This document shows, piece by piece, positions 10,282 to 20,333 of a DNA stretch of 64,000 nucleotides. The notes under the pieces are model-generated. The model did no database searches and was not told the origin of the DNA. It saw only the letters and a list, made by a program, of their open reading frames with translations. The stretch lies in the NCBI RefSeq assembly GCF_026745355.1, contig NC_079205.1:42160182-42224181 (forward strand), written 5' to 3'. Position numbers and translations under genes: made by a program. Source of the stretch: Beta vulgaris subsp. vulgaris (Eukaryota; Streptophyta; Magnoliopsida; Caryophyllales; Amaranthaceae). Within the stretch, counting starts at the first letter, position 1; each line of letters begins with the position of its first letter.

Positions 10282-13200
10282 TCATGAACCGCTTTCAGAG
10301 ATTCCCGAAGAACCAGCAACATCCTCAATTCTCATGTTAGTTGCCATTTCTTCAACCAGTTTTCCCTTGTTAGCTGACTCGTTAACAACTTTATCCAACC
10401 TTTTTAGCCATCCATCATAGTCAACTGGATAAGGAGTTCCACAAAGGGTGTCCACGTAATCAGCAAATGCCTTCAGTATAGTAGAAACTTCACCGAGGTA
10501 CCTCTGGATATGTCTCTTAGCCCAGCTCCTCTGCCTCCACTGCAGAGCAGATTCTATAGAATCTTGTTGCTGCATATTACCCCCACACAAGAAGTACAGT
10601 AAATAAACAAGGCTCTCTACATCAGATGAGGGGGAAAGCTTCCCATGTTGAAGAGCATGGGATGACGAGAAGAACAAATTCATTGCAGGGCCATCTCTCT
10701 CCTCCAAAACAGCCCGTCCCCATGATATCGGGACATAAAAGAAGCTACTGCTTGAGCCCTGAGCATCACTAACACGCACCACATTCTCAGGGCAAATATC
10801 ACCATGCTGAACATTTGCCCTTTTTGCACTTCTCAAGGCTGCCAAACAATCTCGACAGCAACGGATCACCTCCTCGCAGGAAAAGGGCCCATCTTGAGAA
10901 ACAATGGATGAAATAGGCTCCCCAATGGGAAATGTCACAAGAACTGGAGTTCCGCAAAGTGGATGATCACATTTCTCATTTGGGTTTTGCTTCTTACAAC
11001 TACCTGGATGCAACATTTTTCCAGACGTGACAATTTCGGGTAAATATTTGCTCGAAATTCCTGCTTGCCTCAATATGTTTAAAACTTTGGTTTGCCTTTG
11101 TACTTGGTACCATAAACTCATATCTTCCCATGATGGTTCTAGTCTAGATGGATGAGCACCCATATATAAAGTTAACAACTGCGTGGGATTTTCTAGTGAT
11201 ATAGCACTATAACAAAAGGAATTTTCATCAATCAATGGTTCTTGTATTTGAAAGCTCTTTTCACCTTGTTGCTGATCTTCAACATGTATTATGTCACCCT
11301 CTTGAAGCATCAAGTGTGATGCTTGATGCATAATAGCTGGATTAATTTCATGCTCAAGTTCCACGATTTCTCTTTCACCTTGTGTGATATAGTCTTGAGA
11401 GGGATGCTTCCTGGCTTCAGTCTCCAGAAGATGACACTCTATTCTCCGTTTCTGAAGACGGAGGCAGTGATCTGATGCTAGTGAGGCTATTGATTTCCTT
11501 GGTGAACCACCAAATTGGACAATAGAGTAGAATGTTGCCAAGAGAAGCTGCAGGCATCCCAAGTCCCCCCAATTTGCATTTCCTAGTTTATTCCAGATTC
11601 TATCTACTGTAGAAACACTGACCTCTGAATGAATCTTCATCCATTCAGCCACTGCCTGATATGGATTGTCTATGTTGAGTTCAAGATGGCGAACATCTCC
11701 CGTTAACTTTACCACTGCTCCAAATTTAGAATCCATAACAAGTATATAAACAGAGTTATCATTAAACTCACAACGCTTGCTCAACTTTCTAGAAACAAGT
11801 ATATGAAAGCCATAGAAAAGGGCTTCACTTAGAGCATTTAAAGAGATCCCCAATTTGTTTCCCAGCATTATATCAGGTTTGAATAACGAAAATTGAACTA
11901 CTTGGTCCCAGTGAATATTTACGTCATTTTCTTCTCTTGCGATTAGAGCTGCACCACAAAGATCTGCAACTTTCCCCCTTGATATTGCTTTATCTAGAGT
12001 ATAGAACCTTGATCGAGGATGACGAGCACAAGAAACAAGAAATGGCGAAGGAGAACTTTTATGCCAAAAGGTACGCCACAAACCATCAGCCATAGTGTGA
12101 AGGAAGTCTTCCAGAGCAAAAAATTCCTCCTCTTTCAGATCACTAGAGCTGTAAGCGGAGGTTGGCATTCGGAAAAGTTGCTGAAAAAAAGTTCCCTCCA
12201 GAGCAAAGTCAAGCTGGCGGAGTTCATCAATCTGAAAAGGCGAGTTAAATGAATATTGTTCACCATGGTTAGAATCTGTAAGAGAATTTTCCAAAATCCA
12301 ATCCTCTAGGCTCTCAATAAAGAGTTCAGAGTCAACTAGGTTTCTTGCACAATCTTTGAGCGCCTTATAGACTCTTTTGGAGACCGGAGCAAACTTGTTA
12401 AGAGATGCCAAGCCAGAAGAACCCTTGCAGACTCCTGAAATTCATGTACCACATGTAGTGGATTACATAAGTGACAATCAAAAGAGAAAAAGAACTGAAA
12501 CACCAAATAATGAAGCTCAAGTCCTCCTTGATAAAGAGTGATAGATAAAAGAAAATGAAAATACCAGGCTTTGGCTGTCTGAAACTTTCATCAAAGCTTT
12601 GTGTCGAGTGCAAATCCGGATCACTTTGTTGCAAACCTGAGGCATGTCACCTTGTTCAGGCACTAAGAAGAAGTAAATAATTGTTGGATGACAAAAAATA
12701 CTTAGGTACTGACCAGTCTTAGATTTCCTGAAATTTCCATCCATACCGTGTGCAGGTGAAGTGTCATCTTCTCCAAAGACTGCAAGATGCCCTCAATAAG
12801 ATTGTGGCATATGACATTTATTAGATTTTTTCGCCACATATGACCCTTTAGTATCTTTAACAGTAATAAGTATAATCCAGTTATTGGAAAAACAAATTGA
12901 TGCAAATTCATTGTAATGATAGCATAAATAGGTACCACTACAGCAATCATACATATCCTTTATAGCACTGGCTACAACCACAGGAATCAGGATAAATCTA
13001 TGTTCTTAAAAAAGCAGCAATAGATAAAACTTTATGTAGGTACTAAATGCAAGAATCTGCATAGTTCAAATAACAATTCCATTCATAACATGCAACTACT
13101 GGTAAATGAGAAGGCACAGGCATAAGCCTTCTTGTGTAAACTGGATGTGTATGGTTAATGTACCAAAAGAGCTACTAATTCTATAACTGATATTGCTGAA

Positions 13201-16029
13201 GCAGTCATATTTGCAATAGCATGTTTTAATAAAAAAGAGAAATTGAAAAGAAAGAAAAAAGAGCTTTTCAATGTTTGGTTCAAGTAATCAATAACCACAT
13301 AGAAATTGGTAGTAAAGGGAAGAAAGTGACTGAAAATAATTCTTTACACAACTCCCACTTTCCTTTCATGGATTTCATCACAAGACATAAGTTAGTGGAA
13401 CTTGGACAAAAAGAAAAAAAAGAAAATTCTGATAGTTTCCTTTCAAGTTCTCTATGATTAGCTAATGAAACAAAATAAAAACTTACGATTTCTACCAGAA
13501 CAACTAAACAACAGAAATGTCATTTTCATTCCTTTACTTTCTCTTTCCTTCTCCTCCTTTCGCTTTGTTTCCTTTCCTCTCTAATCTCGTGAAAAACCTT
13601 CCTATAAGCTGCTTAGATTTTGGATCGACATTGTATATAGGAGTCCAATTGAGTATGCTTTCTAGGCTTAAGACTATTAGATGTTGGTTTTTCAAAATGT
13701 ACAGGCCACGATTCCGCTAGCCAGTAGTTCAGGATATAAAAATAGTTATTCGCTTTTGTTTTAGTGCTGGACCATTGCACATAATATAAGGCCTCTTAGA
13801 CAGCGTTTGTATAAGGTGTGCTTATGGTTACTCAGATCATATTCAAATCGTAAGTGATCTCAGTGTATGTAGTTGTCAATACTGGGGCTTTTGTGCTCAT
13901 GTCGTACAAAGAATGTTGGCATCAGCAAATTCATTTCTTAACATTGATGATAATAAACCTCCATAATATGCAGTTAAAATAGCTGAGTGATGAAATAGAA
14001 TAATTCAAGTGATAGTTGCCTTTTATGAAGCACTTTTTTATATTCCAAGAAGCTCATTATAGCTTGACCATTGGAAAGATTATGAGGTGTGTCATTCGTC
14101 TTAGTTAACAAGAATTAAGTACAATATTATAAGATCAACGAAAAACATAAGAAAACGAGAATGCATACAAGCCAACATGAGCAACCTTTAGAATAATACG
14201 AACCAGATGTAGACTTTCTGAAACTGTCAGAGAGACTTTGCCCAGTAGATGAGTCGAAATCATTCTGTTGAAAACCTGAGTGATGTTAATCATAGAAATT
14301 TTACATAAATCAAGATGCATTAACCAAAGAAGAAAATTGTTATACAGGTAATAGAGTAGCAATAAAAAATATTTCAAATGTCTGAATTAGGGAATATATT
14401 GTGCGGATAAGGGTGATGGAAATATCCCTGAGCATAGCAGCATATCCATGCACTGCCAATATGAGTTGGCATAAGCACACTATATAGTCATAAGTACACG
14501 TTTGAGTAAGATATGGCGATCTCAGTTATAGTAGTTCAGCTTGTTGAATGCTACTTCATAGGTACTCGGGGCTTGGATTTTGTCCGTTGAGCATTTTATG
14601 ATATGGTAGCAGAGAGTGGTATAACAAAAAGGAATTAAGAAATACTAATACTTAAAATCAGCGACCAACGTGGTAAGGTCCAAGATCAACTGACAGACCT
14701 CCTATGTCATCCATGTCTTATAAATTCATATCATCATATGCCACATTGTAGCAGAATACACAGAGCTCTTGTTGTGAATAGCATTAATGTTACCAAGGGC
14801 TCTTGTTTATCTGAACCCTAAATAGCCAAATAGGTCAATATATGATAATTGTGGACCAACCATTGTAGCTTACAATCTTCATAATGTCATACTACTGGTT
14901 ATACAAACCATCAGTTTTTGGATTTGTATGTATAACAGTGTACCACCAGTCCACCCTATCGTACTAAATGCAGCAACTCAACAATTTATTCAAAATTGCC
15001 AAAATGAACAAAATTCAAGCTCAATATATGTTTGCATTCACACCAATGATGCTCCACAGGCCTTAGGATCCTCAACCCTCAGTTGAAGATGAAGCACTTC
15101 TTACATCATTCTCTTTTATATTCTAGCTCTGGCCCATAATGCCATAATAATAGCCACATGTCCCAACCTGATAGATTTATCCACATGTCCCAAATCAAAC
15201 GGTGGCTTAAGGTCATACCTATTAGTTTTGGAGGAAAACGTTTTCCATGTAAAACGATGTTCCCCAGTTTCCGTTGTTTGGTTGGACAAGGGATTTAAAA
15301 AGGAAAGCTAAGCTGGAAAAGAGTTATCCACCTTTTGTAAACATTTTCCTCCAAAATGTGAAGCAAAACTATTTTCCTCCAGTATCTCATTCCCAACAAA
15401 AGAAAACTAATATTCATTCCAGAAAATGTTTTCCATGGAAAATGTTTTCCATTAAACCAAATGAACCCTAACTCAAATGCGTCCATTTAGAGACAGCAGG
15501 AGTACTTAACAAGTCGATTCTCTCCATTTTCTTCAAAACCGTAGATGTTCCATATCTTAGATTAATGGCTTGAACGCGGAAAGGAGGAAAGGGCAGGGGG
15601 AGGGGGTTCTATATTGATATTTCTGCTAGCTTAGCTATCATTAACTAAAGATACGAAATGAAGGAAAAGAAATGGGAGCATCCTAATACCACAATTTCAT
15701 GCCAAAATTCAACATAAGGGTTGCTCAATTATCAAACTCTAAAAATGGCAGAAAGATGCAACCATATCCATTTAATTCCCTCAACCTTAAATGGTTCCTC
15801 AAAGCAACAAAACCTTAAATTCCACACATTGCAAACAAAATTCAAGCCAATGCTCAAAATAAAACTTTAAATCAATGCACTCCATATTTCTACCAATTTT
15901 TGTGTTCATTACTCTATTAAATGCAAAACTGACAGAAAAAAAAACACACAATCTTACTAACTGTAAATTCTATCAAGCAAAAGAAAGACATTAAAGAAGA
16001 AGAGCAAACATCAACTCACCTAATCTCAT
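10282..16029 (-). CDS. Protein-kinase-like (probable pseudokinase) protein, 790 residues, five coding exons
   Basis: Coding exons on the minus strand are 16029-16020 (MRL plus one base), 14275-14204, 12779-12714, 12636-12565 and 12434-10282. They join in phase without a stop and total 791 codons including the TGA. An in-frame TAA precedes the start. The last exon holds 717 codons plus the stop. Near its C-terminal third it has HGDICPENVV (about residue 617), which aligns with the kinase catalytic loop HRDLKPEN. About 27 residues later SWG stands where DFG is expected, so the metal-binding Asp is missing. I see no clear glycine loop or VAIK lysine. A weak kinase fold is followed by a tail ending SGISESGS. 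Exons 2-4 are 72, 66 and 72 nt, all phase 1-1, and encode related peptides of the form QQ.D.D....QS.D.SFR. The upstream leader has at least one noncoding exon. Substrate and role are unknown; loss of the DFG Asp suggests a scaffold or regulatory pseudokinase. Confidence 0.85.
15232..15470. mobile_element. Probable MITE in the first coding intron of the kinase-like gene
   Basis: The left edge is rich in GGAAAACGTTTTCCATG and the right edge carries GAAAATGTTTTCCATGG twice. This makes overlapping inverted repeats typical of a common class of plant miniature elements with GGAAAA...TTTTCC tips. A target duplication could not be fixed, so the superfamily is left open. Confidence 0.4.
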
Positions 16030-16256
16030 TGCTGATATACAACAAAATCAGTTTCCAGAATCAGTAATTAAGACAACTCTAACGCCACAAATTCCTGCAT
16101 TATTCAACAAAATTTATCATCATGTCTACCATACTAAATCTACTATTACACTATAAAATTAGAGAAAAAGATAGAACCATTTTTCTCCAACCAATCTCAT
16201 TTGGGTATAGAGAAAACAAAAAAAAAAAAGGAAAGAGCGAGAAAACTTACTAAAGG
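16020..16256 (-). other. 5' leader exons of the kinase-like gene
   Basis: The first coding exon appears to begin at 16094, just after ATGCAG, and carries 65 nt of leader before the start codon. Further upstream GTAAGT (about 16255-16250, minus strand), following CCTTTA, is a good donor for a noncoding first exon that would extend towards 16480. The transcription start is not determinable, and no clear TATA box stands out in the following AT-rich sequence. Confidence 0.4.
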
Positions 16257-16528
16257 TAGCAGCTTTTTTGGAAATCAGGACCACCACCATCAAATGCAGG
16301 TGAATTTAAGCAAAATTTGAAAAATTAAAAACCACCCATTATTCAATTTCAAGTTGATAATGCTCTCTACTACTAAAATCTAAGAAAACCCAGAAAAATT
16401 TTCATGGGTTTTCTCCAATTTTGGCAGTTTTTTTGGTTAATTGTTCATGTGAAGCTCTCTAGTAGTGAAGAAAAAGATGGGGATTGTTAGAATTCCTACT
16501 CCCCAGAAAAAAGTAATTAATAATAAAG

Positions 16529-16556
16529 ATAATAATAATAATAATAATAATAATAA
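16529..16556. repeat. (AAT)n microsatellite
   Basis: About nine uninterrupted AAT units lie upstream of the kinase-like gene. Confidence 0.9.
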
Positions 16557-16893
16557 AGAAGAAAAAAACAACAACACACATGGAAGATACTACTTATTTC
16601 AACTCCATTATGACAGACATCTCGTGCTCTACAAAAAACGAATTGTTTCTATCAAAGAAAAAGAAAGGAATTGTTGATTAATTAAATTTTCACAAAAAAT
16701 AAAATAAAATAATAATCCTCGTAATTGATTTGGTTGTTGTTTTTCCTAATAAAAAAATTGACGCTATATAACGAGAAATTAAAGCTGTCGTGCCATACTA
16801 AAAGCTGAAAGTGGTCGGTTCCAGCAAAGCATTGACTGTGGGACCCACTCAGAATGATTTGACTGTATTGGGTATGGAAGTAGGGGTGTCTAA

Positions 16894-18298
16894 GGCTATG
16901 TTCAGTTCACCTTATTTTTGCTTATTTCAGATCTAATCAGATCAGATCAGATCAGATCAGATCAGATCAGAAAAAATAAGTTCAGATCAGATCAGATCAG
17001 AAAAAATAAGTTCAGATCAGATCAGATCAGAAAAAATAAGTTCAGATCAGATCAGATCAGATCAGATCAGATCAGATCAGACCAGATCAGATCAGATCAG
17101 TTCAGATCATATCATGCTTATATTTAAAAACTTATTATTATTAAATATCTTTCACTACATATTAATAAAAATTATAAATAATTGAATATTAATAAAGTAC
17201 TCATTGAGACGAATCAAACAAGACCCCACATGACTATATTTTTTCTTATATATTGAGAAAAATCTAAAAGATTATCTCTTATTGTGAATAGTGTCAAGAT
17301 TCTAAGTGACAAAGATAAAAAAAAATACAAAGAGGGTATTATTATTTACTAGTACATTTGTTCAAAAAAATTATTATTATTGTTGTTGTTGTACTTATTA
17401 ATTATTAATATTGATAATTATTATTAATCTTGTTGTTACCATTATAAATGTCATTGTAATTATTATATTAAGTTATTTTGTTGTTATTAAATAATAGAAA
17501 ATTAAAAGCTACGTGTTAAGAACATAAGATTGACGCAAAAATAAGAAATATATAAAATATGATATCTCAAATTCATGATAACGAAACTACTATGTTCGGA
17601 TTACATTTCAAAATAAGCTAAGTGTGAGATACAAATTATAAATTTAGATTCGGTATACCTCTTCCTACCGAATTTCAAATCTCTCTAGCTATTTGAAGTT
17701 GCACGATATTTATTTATTTTTTGCTCAAGTCATAGTTGTTTGTATATCTTGTTCTATTTTATATGGAAAAAAAGAGTTCAGTTTGCCGACTTCTCAAGTG
17801 TGAAACTTTTTTTTAAGGGAAAGTGTGAAACATTGTATAAGTGCTCTTATAAAATAAAGACTTGAGTTATATAATTATTTTTAGTAATAATAATAATTAT
17901 GATTATAATTATTATTGTTGTTCTTATAATAATGATAATAATAATAATTATTATTAATAATAAAGTTGTATAAAAGTTGTAATAGAAATAAAATGATAAT
18001 AATAGTAACACTATAAAGAATATCTTATAATGTATTGCATAATAATGATTTACAAAGTAATAATATAATAGTAATAATATATTTTATAAAAGATAAGATC
18101 TTGTTGAAAAAATCAGATCAGATCAGATCAGATCAGATCAGATCAGATCAGATCAGATCAGAAAAAATAAGTTCAGATCAGATCAGATCAGAAAAAATAA
18201 GTTCAGATCAGATCAGATCAGAAAAAATAAGTTCAGATCAGATCAGATCAGATCAGATAAGTTCAGATCAGAAAATTTCAGGTGAACTGAACATAGCC
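16894..18298. mobile_element. Tourist-like (PIF/Harbinger) element with ATCAG arrays at both ends
   Basis: The inverted ends GGCTATGTTCAGTTCACCT and AGGTGAACTGAACATAGCC are perfect. They are flanked by TAA on both sides (16891-16893 and 18299-18301), giving a 3-bp target duplication. Just inside each end is an array of ATCAG pentamers (about 16936-17108 and 18114-18272). The arrays are organised into a roughly 30-bp higher-order unit, three ATCAG-type repeats plus AAAAAATAAGTTC. Both arrays run in the same orientation even though the tips are inverted. The central kilobase is AT-rich with AAT/ATT runs and no transposase. Confidence 0.8.
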
Positions 18299-18559
18299 TA
18301 AAAAACCGATCTAAAGATTGGTACTGTGGTAGCCATATTGAAAAAAATATTTTCACGATACAATTACACGTATAAAAATAACATGGTTGCTAGACAGTCC
18401 GATTACAGTTATAATTATGGTTATAGTTATGATTTTTGAGTAAACGTGTAATCGGAAAAATGAAATATAATTATTTTTTCTGTTTAATTATTATAAACCA
18501 TTTTTCAACAATTACATTAATTTTAATATTTGTTACTAAGTAATAACAATTAGAGAAAA

Positions 18560-19749
18560 GTGAAAGTATTGTGTCAGACCGTCTGACACAATACATTTGG
18601 TCGGACGACCACTTCTCTCTCTGTTCATCCCTTCCACCTTTCCTACCTCTCTCTAACTATTCTGATTTCTCATCATCAACCTTCATTTTCTCTCTCCTTT
18701 CCTTCTTCCATTCCAGCAAAAACTCTTGTTCAACTTTCTTTACATAATTCCACTTATTGGTTTACACTTTTGCTCTGCCATAAACATCATAACCCAACTC
18801 AGTACCTAAAAGAAATGGAACACCATAACACCGTAAACACCATAACACCATAAATTGATGCAAATTTCTCAGTTGCTCAACTGTCAGATTTTGGGAACCA
18901 TGTAGTCCAAGTGTTCGCGTCCAACACAACTACTCGCGAAAATGGACATCTAGATCTGTAGCCTCTAACAATGGCTTTCAAGTATCTACCATGGATGTTG
19001 AAGGTCATTGGTAACCAGATTGAGATTGAAGAACAAAGGAAGAGAAAGAGAAGTGAAAGGTGCGCAAAACATTGGAGATATTAAGAAGAGATTTAATTCA
19101 TATGAATATATGATAATGAGATTGATGACGATGAATTGGTGATGATGATCGTAAATGGTGATGAATTGATTTTGTTGTCATTATTAATACAACATCTCTT
19201 CTGCAATTTAGGGGTAGTGTCTCACAATTTTGTTAAGCTGGCAGAAGAGGAATGAAGAAGAAGGAGAAAGTGAGAGAAAGCAGAGGTTAGTGTTTTGTTT
19301 TCTTTTCAGTTGGACTTTGTTTTCTTTCAGTTGGACTTTGTTTTCTTTCAGTTGGACTTTGTTTTCTTTCAGTTGGACTTTGTTTTCTTTCAGTTGGACT
19401 TTGTGTTTCTTTCAGTTGGACTTTGTTTTGTTTCAGTTGGACTTTGTTTTTTTCAGTTGGACTACCTGAAAAAAAACGAAGACTACCTGAAAAAGAATGA
19501 AGACTACCTAAAAAAGAATAAAGACCAACTGAAACCCAAAGTAAGTCTAACTGAAGTACAAAAACCAACTGAAAAAAAAAGAACTAACTGAAAACAAAAT
19601 GAAGACTACCTGAAAAAAAATGAAGACTACCTGAAAAAAATTAAGACTACCTGAAAAAAAATTAAGACTAACTGAAAAAAAATTGGAACCACCTGAAAGT
19701 CGTCCGACCAAAGATTATGGTCGGACAAGTCCGACACAATACGTTCTCT
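18560..19749. mobile_element. Foldback-type DNA element with an 8-bp flanking repeat
   Basis: The flanks share AGAGAAAA (18552-18559 and 19750-19757), a candidate 8-bp target duplication. Six or seven bases inside the ends lie GTATTGTGTC and its complement GACACAATAC. The left tip is itself a near-perfect 29-bp palindrome (18566-18594), and both tips carry GGTCGGAC-type motifs. The interior holds a pyrimidine-rich tract and the two-armed 21-bp minisatellite described separately. No transposase is seen; the superfamily (hAT or MULE) is uncertain. Confidence 0.55.
19303..19700. repeat. 21-bp minisatellite in two opposite orientations
   Basis: From 19303 to 19462, eight copies of CAGTTGGACTTTGTTTTCTTT repeat with a 21-bp period. 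From 19463 to about 19700, roughly a dozen units of the GACTACCTGAAAAAAAATGAA type repeat at 21-22 bp. The second unit is a diverged reverse complement of the first, so the two arms can fold back on each other. Open frames across it only translate the repeat and are not taken as genes. Confidence 0.8.
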
Positions 19750-19826
19750 AGAGAAAATATGTAATTGTTTGAAAATTTTAATACTAATATAAACACTATA
19801 ACTAAGGAATGCAGTGAATTCTTAAT

Positions 19827-19900
19827 GTTAGGTTATGTTTAATTCACCTTATTTTACTTGTTTCAGATCAGTTCATATCATACTTATATTCAAAAACTTA
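19827..19900. mobile_element. Fragment of the ATCAG Tourist-like family
   Basis: GTTAGGTTATGTTTAATTC, then CACCTTATTTTACTTGTTTCAG and ATCATACTTATATTCAAAAAC, matches the left end of the 16894-18298 element. It lacks the pentamer array and the other end. It is a relic copy. Confidence 0.55.
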
Positions 19901-20333
19901 ATATTTTTGTGTTGTTATTATTGTTATTGGTATATTATAATTATTGTTAACGTTATTATTTGTGTGGAAGCAGTCTAAAATTTTGTTTCATGGATATGCT
20001 TTGATGTCCGTAGGGTTGGGGGAAGATCGAGGGGGAGGGGTCCTTATGTTGCATTTCTAGTTGTAGTTGCACCGGCTATTTTCAGTCACATTTACGTGAT
20101 CCTTGACTATAGGTTTATTTCAGTATTTGTTTGTGGTTGTCAATGGGTTCTTGTCATATAAAGGACAGGTCTGTGATATAGAATCCCCCTCAATGATCAA
20201 GAGAGATTTTTCCATAAACTTGTTTTACTTCCTTAATTATTGTTTAAAACATAAGTCTTCGTACTTTCACCTTAATTTTTCTTATCGGGACTTATCTGAA
20301 CCTACTATAACTTGCATAGTCTTAATTGTCCTT

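Noticed and set aside
10081..10287. Plus-strand frame of 68 residues at the 3' end of the kinase-like gene
   Set aside because: It overlaps the terminal exon and 3' UTR on the other strand, with no recognisable domain.
16918..17127. Open frame encoding repeated RSDQI units (and a similar one at 18035-18301)
   Set aside because: It is only the translation of the ATCAG pentamer array. It has no start context, family or conservation signal.
19230..19591. Open frames on both strands with FQLDFV or PTERKQS repeats
   Set aside because: They arise from a 21-bp minisatellite whose period is a multiple of three, which keeps all frames open by chance.
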